Assembly: GCA_036244855.1 (NCBI GenBank)
Contig: BQKZ01013956.1
Span: forward strand, 1-10,635
Direction: 5' to 3'
DNA from: Temnopleurus reevesii
Lineage: Eukaryota; Echinodermata; Echinoidea; Temnopleuroida; Temnopleuridae
Length of the DNA stretch: 10,635 bases
Shown: positions 1 through 7,267 of the stretch, piece by piece
Layout: the number at the start of each line of letters is the position of its first letter
Position numbering within the stretch: position 1 is the first letter of the stretch
Position numbers and translations under genes: made by a program
Notes under the pieces: generated by a model
What the model was told of the DNA's origin: nothing
Databases searched by the model: none
What the model saw: only the letters and a program-made list of their open reading frames with translations

Positions 1-593
1 GAAAAAAAGTACGGTAGGCCTACATGTAAAGGTGTGCTTTGTACTATAATGAGAGACAATATTCGATTGGGGGGGGGGGGGGGGGGGGGGGGGGGTGGTG
101 CATGTTTAATGCATCCACAGATTATACACACATGCATGGTTTCCTCTCTCTGAAGGGGTGACGATCGAAACTTCTTCCAATTTGGTGAATTTCTATTTGA
201 CGAAATGTATCACCTCCATTATCCCGTTGACTCACTTGGCTACGAGACGCTACTCCCTCAGTCCCTGCTATTTTTTTTTACTCCGATTTTGTCTCGATTT
301 CTACATTTCGCCTCATAAATTTCATCAAGTTTCAGATTTCGAAGGCATATTACAAGGAAAATTGGTTGTCTCTGTAGTGTAAGACTTGTTGAATGTTTGA
401 GCCGCACCAGTCTTATCTTCTTGGAGTTTGCACTGTCCGGATTTCGATTTCCACTATCGAGTTGCCCCGGAATTACGGGGATGATAATGTTTGTGATCCG
501 CTAAATACAGCTCATCTCAGCCGCAGGTTCAAAGTAAGATTCAGACTCCGCGGAGCTCCGAGAGAGTCAATCGAGTGACAGCCGACAGCGACA
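1..593. other. Upstream intergenic region, no gene recognised
   Basis: Short open frames at 158-382 and 393-578 (+) start from non-ATG or isolated codons and show no family features, so I do not call them genes. The segment holds a 27-base G run (69-95), a small hairpin CCCCG-GAATTA-CGGGG (465-480) and a CpG-containing GC-richer patch (about 430-600) that is a plausible core promoter for the downstream gene. Confidence 0.5.
69..95 (+). repeat. Poly-G homopolymer run
   Basis: There are 27 consecutive G residues followed by TGGTG. Such runs can form G-quadruplexes. They are also prone to length errors in sequencing, so the exact length is uncertain. Confidence 0.95.
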
Positions 594-606
594 GTTACTG
601 AGAAAC
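594..606 (+). promoter_or_regulatory. Possible RFX X-box
   Basis: GTTACTGAGAAAC fits the X-box consensus RYYNYY-N(1-3)-RRNRAC with a one-base spacer and has near-dyad symmetry. RFX factors drive ciliary genes through such sites, which would suit PIH1D2. The consensus is loose, and a chance match is expected roughly once per kilobase, so this is a candidate only. It lies 399 bp before the ATG, at the edge of a GC-richer patch (about 430-620). Confidence 0.3.
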
Positions 607-608
607 GG

Positions 609-945
609 GTAGGCCCAAAGATTTCTTCTTCTCTACCTCTTATTCCCTTTCCCTTTGCTTTACCACCTCACTTTGTTCCACTTTGTCTTCTCAAGCTCCA
701 CCTAATGACCACATCTGCTTCAGTGCGTGCAAGCTTCCTCCCATCCCTTTCTTTTTCCCATCTGTTTGGCTTTCATTTTCACATTTTGAAAGTTTATTCA
801 TTTCATTTCATTTTTAAAAATTTGTTTTATTCTTATCATGGTTGTGAAATTTTTGAAAAATAAAAACCCAGAGAAAATTTTAGCCATTATTGTATTAAAG
901 TGAATTGTGATGTGATTTACCATCACTTTACTGCAGCCTGTGCAG
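609..945 (+). other. Possible 5'UTR intron of PIH1D2
   Basis: A donor-like GAAACGG|GTAGGC at 608/609 and acceptor-like TTTACTGCAG (ending 936) or CCTGTGCAG (ending 945) could bound an untranslated-leader intron. The interval is pyrimidine-rich (617-780) then AT-rich, unlike the GC-richer segment before it. No transcript evidence is available; the leader could equally be unspliced. Confidence 0.28.
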
Positions 946-1004
946 GTTTCGATAATTCGATGAGCCAAGTCCTTGCCCTCAAGCGTTAATCATCAGCGTT
1001 GAAA

Positions 1005-1187
1005 ATGGAGGGGCTCAGCCAGGACGGAGACACATTGAAGCAAGCCTCTCACATGTGGGCGATGCTGGACGAGATGGCGAACTCCGACCCGGCTGCCTAC
1101 CAGAAGTTCATCAAGAAGACAATGGACGAGGGCAAACAGAACATGGATCTACCCAAGCCATTCGTCTGCATGAAGACGTCAATAACG
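1005..1187 (+). CDS. PIH1D2: PIH1D2 coding exon 1
   Basis: This exon codes for residues 1-61, beginning MEGLSQDGDTLKQASHMWAM and ending CMKTSIT. It is the start of the PIH1 domain: the helical stretch with MWAMLDEMANSDPAAYQKFI corresponds to the FWNLLDDLAQSDPEGYEKFI-like start of vertebrate PIH1D2. It ends on a codon boundary (phase 0) at the donor ACG|GTATGT. Reading on through intron 1 gives 23 further codons to a stop at about 1256, so intron retention would truncate the protein. Confidence 0.93.
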
Positions 1188-4100
1188 GTATGTAGTGATG
1201 TGTTTGATTGGTCAAAGTTTTTGTCCCTTTATTCAGTACAAGTCAGAATTTTTTAAGCTTACTTGTCATAATTATAAGATTCAGGACAATGGTATCATTG
1301 TATCATATTTAGATATTAGCATAACAGGTAGCAAAGTATTCCGTCTTGCACTGTACAGTGGCAGATTAAAACATACCATTCTTTATCCATAACATGTCAT
1401 CTGAAATCGTTCTTTGCCATTTATGATCCAATGTTCAGAGTCCATCTAAGTCTGTGCTGTACATCAACATGTGTGCATGGAAACAAATCCCCAAGCCATC
1501 CAACGACACAGAGCCTGTAGCAGTGGCCAGTGGACCGATGGAAAGTGGCAAGGATGCTACTGGTAAGATGGTGGTTATGATGATAATGATGATAGTGGTG
1601 ATGGTGATAGTAATAATGATGATGATGATGATGGTGGTAATGGTGATGGTTGTAGTAATGATAATCATTTTGATGATGAAGAGGATGATGATAGTGGTGA
1701 TGGTTATGGTCAAGATTGTGGTGATGAGTTATGATGATGATATTAGTTTTGGTGATGATGGTGGAGATGATGAAGAAGATGATGATAATAATAATGATGA
1801 TAATAATAATGATGATGATGATGATGATAATGATAATGGTGATTAAAGAGTTGTTGAGGGATTCTGATTACTAAAACTTGTCTATTGCACATTTATTATT
1901 AGGTTCTGATAGCCAAAACCTATTCCATACGAGCACTTTTCCTGGCAAAAATACTTTTTTTTTCTGGTTGCCACATAATATAAACACTTCACCCATTATT
2001 AAAAGAACTTAATCATGGAAAATTTACACTAAATTTTGTGATAATAATGTTAATGATTACGCAAAGAACCAAGAAATTGTTGGATGCCCTCCAATGCCAT
2101 TAAAAAAAAGTGCTGGTCGGGCGGAAACATTTTTTTTAAATTATTTTTTTTTTAACATAATTTCAAAAATTCATGTGGAAAATAGAGTTTTAAAGGTGAA
2201 GAAAAGTCAAGAGTATCTGACAATATCTTTTCAAGTCATATTTCACATTTTGATAATTTTACTGAAATTTTTCAATTTTGATAAAAAGCAAAATAAAAAA
2301 AAAATCGGCTGGGTCATTTTTAGAGGGCCGTTGGGTTGAGGGCATCCTAACATATTAAACATATTTATGCCTAACCATCTTTCGTTAGATATTATGAAAA
2401 TTAATTGAGCCTGCAGATGTACAAAAAAATGGGCACAAATCCTTATTTAACATTTCTTCTTTCACTTTTTAATGTTTGTATTCGATACCAACACCACTTA
2501 CATGTATGAAATATTAGAGGTATGCATAAATAAGCCTCAACTTGTTTACATAGTAAAAAAATATCAAATAATACCTTCCAGAATTAAGAATGAATGGAAT
2601 GTCACATCTTTCAGAATTAAGGATGAAGTTAATGTCTGTCAGTGTCACATCTATTTTCCTTATTCTTCACTTCTAGGGGAGTACAATGTCACACGCTTGG
2701 CATTCCATCCTTACGTCCTCGAGGAAAGCTTCACAAACGCTGTCGATCGGGACCTGCTCATTAACCTAGGAATGGACTACGTAGAGAGCCAACACAAGGT
2801 CAAAGTCTCCAGGACCTACAAAGAGTGCCAAGGCCTCAAATTTAAAGGAGACATTACATCGCTATCATCGGCGAAGCGCTTCTTTGGGAAACGGGAGAAG
2901 ACAGAGGCGGAGGTCTTGCAGGAGAACATTGCCGGACTTAGTCCAGACACTCTTCTAGGAAAGATCCAGGAACTGTCAAATCAGGACCTGGAACAGTCTG
3001 AGCTTGAGTCCAGACTCAAGGATCTTGCAGTGGGGTCGAACAAGGTAGGTTGCATAGCATGTCATAGTCTCAAAATATTAAATAAACCTAAAATAAAGGG
3101 AAAATGTAATTGTCAGTTGGTAGACCTGAGCTTGAGTATAGATTCAAGGATCTTAAAAGTTAGAATTGAGCAAAACAGCTGTAAGCACCTTCTTGATGAA
3201 ACCTATTTTTGTACTTTTTCAAAGCATCAGTTGTGAGAAGGGCCTTTCCAGCTGGCCCCATATTGACAATTGTATGGACACTTCAAAACTACAGTGTCTC
3301 CATCACACTAGAGAAAACATTATACTAATTTGATTTCATTTCTAGAATTTTATTCTAAATGTATCATATGCATTACCTACATTCCCAACTAACTGACTGG
3401 AAACCATATATATATAAATTAATGTTTTGTTCTCGGTGTCACATATGAATTATGCTATGTTCTATCTTCTGATTGAGATTGTATTTTCCATTTTGATTTG
3501 CTTTCTCGTTTAGACCGTGGAAAGAGTTGAATAAACCCTCTTTGAGCCGGACTTAAAATTAGCTGAGTATATTGTCTTGATTTCATCTGACACTCAGATG
3601 ATGGTGTTCAAAATAGCCTTTTTCAATTGCTTCGGTCATTGCAAATTTTGGCGTCTTCGCTGACCATTATCAATGTCCTTTTATATTATCAAATTCCAAG
3701 GATCCTGTTGGAAACGGCACGAAGAAGAAGAGCGGACTGATTGAGGAGATCTCTAGCACAAAGGTTGAGCTACCAGCACCAGAGTATAGACTGGATTTGA
3801 TGGAGCAGGATGAGAAAGGGCCAAGGAGACTGGAACTAAGGCTAGAGCTACATGGTGTCCAATCTGTTGCACAGTGTGAATTGGATATCTCTGAGGTAAC
3901 AATGTAAATAACTTTTATCAGGGAAAAACATGTAAGGGGAGTAAGAATTATTTTTTTTTCTTTTGTTTTTCACTTGTATTGAAAAATCAAAGCAGAGTTA
4001 TGGATAAACATGAGGAATAGAACTTGAAAAGTGATTTTCAATGATCTTTGGCATTTCACTTCCTTCAAGTCCTATTTTCTTTAGGAATTGTGTGGATTGT

Positions 4101-4791
4101 ATTTAAAAAGTATGAAAAAGTCAAAGGCACTTACAGTTTTTTTCATACCAACTGATTCAATTTTTCAGCATTTGAGGGATTCCAGATAATTTTTTCCTAA
4201 TTTGAATTGTTCAATGATTCTATCTGAAAAGGTATGCTGGCATAAGACCGGATTGATTATTTATCATGTTTTTCCCCATTTTTTCATTGTCTTGATTATA
4301 AATACTAGTACATAATTAGACTTTCTTTGAAAAATACACAGTATTACAGTTGTAAGTAGCATTATTTACTGAAATCATTCAAATTTTAAGGTAAAATTTT
4401 CATTCTCAAATTCTGGGTGGTATTACAATGTCCATTCACTGAATAGTCAAAATGATTTTTTGACTTGCTTATTCTTATACAAGTCAGAACACCAAATAAA
4501 ACTGTTTAATTGTTGAATAGCCAGTTAGCTGTAAGCCATAAGAATATTGCTGCATATCACTCATTTGATGGCATATTTGTTTCATTTATTCCAACTTTTC
4601 CCAGCAAAGCTCATGTTCAAATTACTTGTGAATTATTTTATTTGCAGGATGATGTCAAATTATTTGTGGCTGGCAAATTTGACCTGAGTCTTCCCCTGCC
4701 TGAATTAATCCTGGAGTCTGATGCCAAGGCTAAGTTCAACAAGAAGAAATCAGTCCTTTCTGTTACACTACCAACTCAAAGCCAAAGATGA
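1005..4791 (+). CDS. PIH1D2: PIH1 domain-containing protein 2, five coding exons
   Basis: The spliced CDS is join(1005..1187, 1439..1562, 2677..3044, 3701..3895, 4648..4791). It is 1014 nt and encodes 337 residues, against about 315 in the human protein. Residues 1-61 come from exon 1, 62-102 from exon 2, 103-225 from exon 3, 226-290 from exon 4 and 291-337 from exon 5; Gly103 is split across intron 2. The N-terminal PIH1 domain (about residues 15-170) is marked by DPAAYQKFIKK, VLYINMCAW and RLAFHPYVL. The C-terminal CS-like half begins at SGLIEEISST (236-245) and ends in SVLSVTLP. These blocks match my memory of vertebrate PIH1D2 better than of PIH1D1 or DNAAF2. PIH1 proteins are cytoplasmic adaptors of HSP90/R2TP-like chaperone complexes; PIH1D2 is reported with SPAG1 and RUVBL1/2 and in axonemal dynein assembly. 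All introns are GT..AG. The ATG has A at -3 and G at +4, with an in-frame TAA at 987-989 just upstream. Orthology is by recognition, not by search. Confidence 0.93.
1188..1438 (+). other. PIH1D2: Intron 1 of PIH1D2
   Basis: The intron is 251 bp, phase 0, with donor GTATGT and acceptor ATGTTCAG. It is AT-rich and I see no repeat or other gene in it. The AG at 1437-1438 is followed at once by another AG (1439-1440). Using the first AG keeps the frame with exon 1, while the second would shift it. Confidence 0.88.
1439..1562 (+). CDS. PIH1D2: PIH1D2 coding exon 2
   Basis: The exon codes for residues 62-102 plus the first base of Gly103. It begins SPSKSVLYINMCAWKQIPKP, which carries the PIH1 core strand corresponding to KILFINLCQW in vertebrates, and ends ESGKDAT. 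The donor ACTG|GTAAGA is strong and is followed almost immediately by a GAT/ATG microsatellite. The intron is phase 1. Confidence 0.9.
1567..1846 (+). repeat. Imperfect (GAT)n/(ATG)n microsatellite in intron 2
   Basis: About 280 bp of GATGAT-type trinucleotide repeat, with GGT and AAT variants, starts four bases after the exon 2 donor. Because one frame of it reads Met/Val/Ile and another Asp/Asn, it yields a long open frame in continuation of exon 2 that ends in an acidic Asp/Asn run at a TAA (1844-1846). That frame is a product of the repeat, not a separate gene. Confidence 0.9.
2082..2347. mobile_element. MITE-like element in intron 2
   Basis: Terminal inverted repeats GGATGCCCTC (2082-2091) and GAGGGCATCC (2338-2347) are exact, and the symmetry extends outward as TGTT(A)GGATGCC. 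The arms are also loosely complementary inward: one contains poly-A/T runs with AATTTCAAAAATTC, the other GAAATTTTTCAATTTTG. The element is about 266 bp and carries no protein. Superfamily is unassigned and no clear target-site duplication is seen. Confidence 0.55.
2677..3044 (+). CDS. PIH1D2: PIH1D2 coding exon 3
   Basis: This is the largest exon. Two bases (GG) complete Gly103, then residues 104-225 follow. It completes the PIH1 domain: RLAFHPYVLEES (109-120) matches the DVAYNPDVL-type motif, DRDLLINLGMDYVE (126-139) is the family helix, and YKECQGLKFKGD (150-161) the last strand. A polar linker follows, rich in Glu, Lys, Gln and Ser (about 165-225). The donor is AAG|GTAGGT, phase 0. Confidence 0.93.
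3045..3700 (+). other. PIH1D2: Intron 3 of PIH1D2
   Basis: The intron is 656 bp, phase 0, with donor GTAGGT and acceptor AAATTCCAAG, whose pyrimidine tract is weak. The exon 3 frame stays open for 63 more codons to a TGA at 3234-3236. It holds a partial copy of the exon 3 end at 3126-3154. The remainder (3240-3690) is AT-rich and I see nothing recognisable in it. Confidence 0.85.
3126..3154 (+). repeat. Partial duplicate of exon 3 sequence in intron 3
   Basis: This 29-bp stretch matches exon 3 positions 2998-3026 at 26 of 29 bases, at an offset of 128 bp. In its own frame it reads PELEYRFKDLK against SELESRLKDLA in the exon. The offset is not a multiple of three and a TAG follows within two codons, so the copy is not a usable coding segment. 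Confidence 0.7.
3701..3895 (+). CDS. PIH1D2: PIH1D2 coding exon 4
   Basis: The exon codes for residues 226-290, beginning DPVGNGTKKKSGLIEEISST and ending CELDISE. The block SGLIEEISST..VELPAPEY matches the start of the C-terminal CS-like domain of PIH1D2 (CLIEEISST in human, from memory). LELRLELHGVQSVAQCELDIS is the next pair of beta strands. Both borders are phase 0 (CCAAG|GATCCT and GAG|GTAACA). Reading into intron 4 meets a TAA at 3905-3907. Confidence 0.93.
3896..4647 (+). other. PIH1D2: Intron 4 of PIH1D2
   Basis: The intron is 752 bp, phase 0, with donor GTAACA and a good acceptor TTATTTTATTTGCAG. It is AT-rich with no repeat, RNA gene or coding signal that I can support. The exon 5 frame is open back to about 4510, but that sequence does not resemble the family. 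Confidence 0.87.
4648..4791 (+). CDS. PIH1D2: PIH1D2 coding exon 5 (terminal) with stop
   Basis: The exon codes for residues 291-337 and the TGA stop (4789-4791). It runs DDVKLFVAGKFDLSLPLPEL, then AKFNKKKSVLSVTLPTQSQR. The LPLPELI, AKFNKKKSVLSVTLP pattern is the final strand pair of the CS-like domain, comparable to LNLPKLI..AKFIKEKSTLIITMP in human PIH1D2 (from memory). Confidence 0.93.
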   Translation, partial: DDVKLFVAGKFDLSLPLPELILESDAKAKFNKKKSVLSVTLPTQSQR

Positions 4792-4866
4792 CATTTGATT
4801 AGGGAAAATGGTGGTAAGTCTTTTTCTGACATCCAAAAGAATTTGCTTTTAGGTTTTGGTCAAAGA

Positions 4867-4872
4867 AATAAA
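4867..4872 (+). terminator. Polyadenylation signal AATAAA for PIH1D2
   Basis: A canonical AATAAA lies 76 bases after the PIH1D2 stop codon. It is followed by a TTTATTTGTTACTTTTGG stretch, a plausible U/GU-rich downstream element. It would give a 3'UTR of roughly 100 nt. Confidence 0.65.
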
Positions 4873-4876
4873 ACCC

Positions 4877-4918
4877 TTTATTTGTTACTTTTGGATGAAT
4901 TCCAGACAGTCGTTTATT
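4877..4918 (-). terminator. Candidate polyadenylation signals of the minus-strand gene
   Basis: On the minus strand AATAAA occurs at 4913-4918 and again at 4877-4882 (TTTATT on the plus strand), about 50 and 86 bases after the stop codon of the minus-strand exon. The second lies five bases beyond the PIH1D2 signal, so the two 3' ends probably abut or overlap. Confidence 0.5.
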
Positions 4919-4967
4919 TTACACCCGGCTTAAACCATGAGTTAGCATAAATTTAATTAAACCAAAG

Positions 4968-5222
4968 TTAAAAATAAGCATCTGTCATGAATTCCACCCG
5001 TTGTTTTGACACAGAGGTACCATAATCAATTGACATTGTAATTCCCAGTGCTTTCACAAAAACAAGGTAGAATCTGTTTGCCTCAGAGGGTCGGGTTTCA
5101 CACTTTGCTGCATCATACCAATAGATGTGAAAAGATGAGTTGATACCTGGTTTTGCATTCAACATTTGCAAGAATAAAGCAGCATCAAAATGACGCTTCT
5201 CAGCAGCTGCTGGGTCCACAAT
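4968..5222 (-). CDS. Terminal coding exon of an unidentified gene
   Basis: Read on the minus strand, an acceptor TTTTTGCCAATTTAG is followed by an open frame of 84 residues. It begins IVDPAAAEKRHFDAALFLQM and ends QRVEFMTDAYF at a TAA (4968-4970). The composition is that of a folded globular protein, with amphipathic helix (FDAALFLQML), strands (SFHIYWYDA, FYLVFVKALGITMSI) and no low complexity. I could not match it to a family. Start at a valine codon (5217-5219) is unlikely; a splice acceptor directly before an isoleucine codon fits better, so this is the last exon of a longer gene. It is convergent with PIH1D2, with 176 bp between stop codons. Upstream exons were not found between 5223 and 6070, and may lie further right or outside the window. 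Confidence 0.62.
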   Translation of the reverse strand: MVDPAAAEKRHFDAALFLQMLNAKPGINSSFHIYWYDAAKCETRPSEANRFYLVFVKALGITMSIDYGTSVSKQRVEFMTDAYF

Positions 5223-6072
5223 CTAAATTGGCAAAAAGAATTTCAATTTCGAGTAATGAAATCTAGAGTTGACAATGTATAAGATGTAAAAATATTTAAT
5301 ATTAACACATTTTTGCTAACCCATCTTTATTGGACAATTAACTTAGTTATGCCAGCTATGATCTTCCACCTTGAATTTATTTTCTTTATTTTTATCTCTG
5401 TACTAGGAAGCAACCATCTGTTAACGCATGCAGTTCCCAGAGATAAATCAGTAATCCCGACCTGATTACGAAAATGATGGGTTTTCCTGAAGCGTCTGGA
5501 TTGAAAACCCCAATGATCTCTTACCACCATGATTGCCACTAACAGTCCGTAGAGATGATCAGTGATACATCTTGATTACATGACTGAAGGATATTTCTGG
5601 CTTTAGTGCGGAGCCTCAGAAGAGACTGAAAGTAAGAATAAGGAGCTGGTCAAAAAGCAGATTTGAACCTGAGAAGTTCTGAAATAAAAATTAAGGCAAA
5701 ATACCTGTGATATTTGATAAAGATTTACTTTATAAGCCATGATTTTCGCGGTGGTTTTATTTTTGCAAAATTCTCGATCTTCGGTTCGCTTAAATTTCCA
5801 CTCTGTATGATGCACATTTATATGTGTATCAATACTGTCAATTTGCCAATTTGTCAAACTGGTCCAAAAATTGTGAAAATATCTGTTTGCTAAAATATTG
5901 GCTTAAATACAGTAATCTTCAATCGCTTGTGTAGAGAATAGCAGACTCTGCAACATCATCTTGTCTGTCTACTCCATACAGAACCTTTCCCGAGAGACAG
6001 ATGTAATGCATTATATTATTCTTCTGTTTGGAATTAATCCCTTATACCTATTCAGTTTTATATCTGTGCAGT
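5223..6072. other. Presumed intron or intergenic DNA of the minus-strand gene
   Basis: No exon on either strand could be supported here. Minus-strand open frames at 5327-5539 and 5603-5857 show no domain-like sequence and lack paired splice sites that join in frame to the terminal exon. The stretch around 5740-5795, with TTTTCGCGGTGGTTTTATTT, looks like dispersed-repeat debris rather than coding DNA. Confidence 0.45.
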
Positions 6073-6218
6073 GTTTCAACAAGTTATGAAAGACTTTAAG
6101 AACGACTTAATGCATGACTAGTATCAGTTCTTGTGCTGAATGAATAAGAATATTATGCGTCTTGGACTTACTAAAGTGCTGCAAGTCGTGCCTTACTTTG
6201 AGAAGGACTTGGTGAAGC
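6073..6218. mobile_element. Degenerate palindromic MITE (GTTTCACCAAGT family)
   Basis: The left arm GTTTCAACAAGT (6073-6084) pairs with ACTTGGTGAAGC (6207-6218), and both arms continue with AAGACTTTAAGAACGACT and the reverse complement of AGTCGTGCCTTACTTTGAG. The same family occurs at 8706-8848, sharing TTCACCAAGTC, TTCT(T/C)AAAGT and GCACGACT. No coding capacity is present. Confidence 0.55.
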
Positions 6219-6240
6219 ACAGTCCTGGCTTACGTTTCAA

Positions 6241-6390
6241 AAAGCTGTTCATACATATAGATCTACGCATGACTCTATGAACAACTAGTGATCCTTTCTC
6301 AGGTGCAATTCAGCGCCAAGGGTTAGCATCGAATAAAGGAATGGAGCACCAGTCGTTCGTACAGTCGTGTGTACCTCTACAAACAGCTTT
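6241..6390. mobile_element. Palindromic MITE, AAAGCTGTT ends
   Basis: AAAGCTGTT (6241-6249) is exactly matched by AACAGCTTT (6382-6390). Further inward, ACGCATGACTCTATGAACAA on the left pairs imperfectly with the reverse complement of the GTCGTTCGTACAGTCGTGTG stretch on the right, then CTAGTGATCC with GGAGCACCAG. The centre (about 6300-6335) is the loop. It is non-coding and decayed. Confidence 0.55.
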
Positions 6391-6518
6391 ATGATGTGAG
6401 CCCGTATGCGGCTGCCATGATACTAGGCATGAATTGCCATCTAGTGACCGGTTAATTCATTATCGGAAGTGCTTTGAGCAGGCATATATATCTGCTAAGG
6501 AGCCATAAATCTGCAATA

Positions 6519-6691
6519 CAGTCTAACCTCGTTATAACGAGGTCGTTGGGACCAGAGGAATTACCTCCCCGGCTCTTTATATTGAAACCTTGTTATATCA
6601 GGGGCAAAATACAATAAAATACAAAGAGATGGGACCAGGAAAATTACCTGATAATATATATATCAGTGCTCTTTATAACGAGGTTTGACTG
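6519..6691. mobile_element. TA-flanked MITE with pogo/Tc1-like termini
   Basis: The left end CAGTCTAACCTCGTTATAA (6519-6537) and right end TTATAACGAGGTTTGACTG (6673-6691) are inverted repeats with one mismatch over 19 bases. They are flanked by TA at 6517-6518 and 6692-6693, the target-site duplication of the Tc1/mariner/pogo group. At 173 bp it is non-autonomous. GGGACCAG..AATTACC is repeated in inverted form inside. Confidence 0.8.
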
Positions 6692-6693
6692 TA

Positions 6694-6720
6694 CTATAAT
6701 TATTATTATTATTATCATTT
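6694..6720. repeat. Short (ATT)n microsatellite
   Basis: A TATAATTATTATTATTATTA run directly abuts the right target-site TA of the element at 6519-6691. Confidence 0.8.
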
Positions 6721-7080
6721 TTATGAAACACAATCTAGATGTGCCCAGGGTCCGAGGCCTACCGGACAGTACTATCGATTCGTAGGCCAATAAGTGAGCA
6801 TCCTCATGGATTCCGGGACAATTTGGCCTTTTCAAAAACGAGAATCCCATTACAACATGTATTTTCCATAGAAGCGTGAGTCCATGTAATAGTTTAATGT
6901 TACTGCAAGTTGTCCGCCCCTACCCCAAAGGAGTCACATCAATAGAAATGCATGCAAACCTTTAAATATGTGAGCTTGAGCTATGTGAGTAAGAAGACAG
7001 CTGATGATGTAGACATCATCCGTGTTTTCACAAAATAATGGTAGCCAAAGGGTAATGTTGCATGAAACCATCAATAATCA
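6721..7080. other. Intergenic DNA, no gene recognised
   Basis: No coding region or RNA gene is supported. A small imperfect hairpin lies at about 6807-6850 (TGGATTCC against GAATCCCA) and an 8+8 palindrome GATGATGT-AG-ACATCATC at 7003-7020. Confidence 0.5.
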
Positions 7081-7090
7081 CAGTATGCAG

Positions 7091-7250
7091 TTCTTATATA
7101 GCGCTAATTACTGTTGATAGACGTCTCTAAGTGCTCTACAATTAATGCAGTATACTATTACCCCAGTTTTAGCAATAGCAGCTGATGAGGCGCGAATGCA
7201 TTTCAAAGAATATATTCCTACCAGGTACCTACCCACCTCACCTGGGTTGT
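7091..7250. repeat. Likely dispersed repeat (AGCGCT...CCAGGTACC type)
   Basis: Segments such as CTTATATAGCGCTAATTACT, GACGTCTCTAAGTGCTCTAC and GGAATATATTCC-like CAAAGAATATATTCCTACC, followed by the hairpin CCAGGT(N)12ACCTGG at 7221-7244, resemble a dispersed repeat I recall from marine invertebrate genomes. The family name is not known to me and identity rests on memory. Confidence 0.45.
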
Positions 7251-7267
7251 TGTAAAGAGATTATGAA

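Larger units (their letters stand above)
1563..2676 (+). other. PIH1D2: Intron 2 of PIH1D2
   Basis: The intron is 1114 bp, phase 1, with donor GTAAGA and acceptor CTTCACTTCTAG. It contains a trinucleotide microsatellite (1567-1846), a MITE-like element (2082-2347) and a local imperfect duplication at 2576-2652 built on CAGAATTAAG and GTCACATCT. The exon 3 frame is open upstream through the intron back to about 2472, but that stretch has no resemblance to the family and is read as intron. Confidence 0.88.

Noticed and set aside
158..578. Two plus-strand open frames upstream of PIH1D2 (158-382 and 393-578)
   Set aside because: They have poor start context, no recognisable motif, and lie in the presumed promoter; no splice sites link them in frame to the gene.
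999..1001. Upstream TTG as an alternative start for PIH1D2
   Set aside because: The ATG at 1005 has a better context and matches the family start, while the frame is closed by TAA at 987-989.
1435..1713. Minus-strand open frame rich in Ile and Thr
   Set aside because: It is the reverse reading of the GAT microsatellite and exon 2, with no protein-like composition.
2094..2339. Plus-strand open frame in intron 2
   Set aside because: It lies entirely within the inverted-repeat element at 2082-2347 and is Lys/Phe-rich from A/T runs.
5327..5857. Minus-strand open frames as upstream exons of the unidentified gene
   Set aside because: No domain-like sequence and no paired acceptor and donor giving an in-frame join to the terminal exon at 5222.
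6644..6850. Minus-strand 68-codon open frame
   Set aside because: It spans the right end of a MITE and an (ATT)n repeat (poly-Ile), so it is not a gene.
7003..7020. Short perfect palindrome GATGATGT-AG-ACATCATC
   Set aside because: Too short and isolated to separate from chance; no associated element ends.
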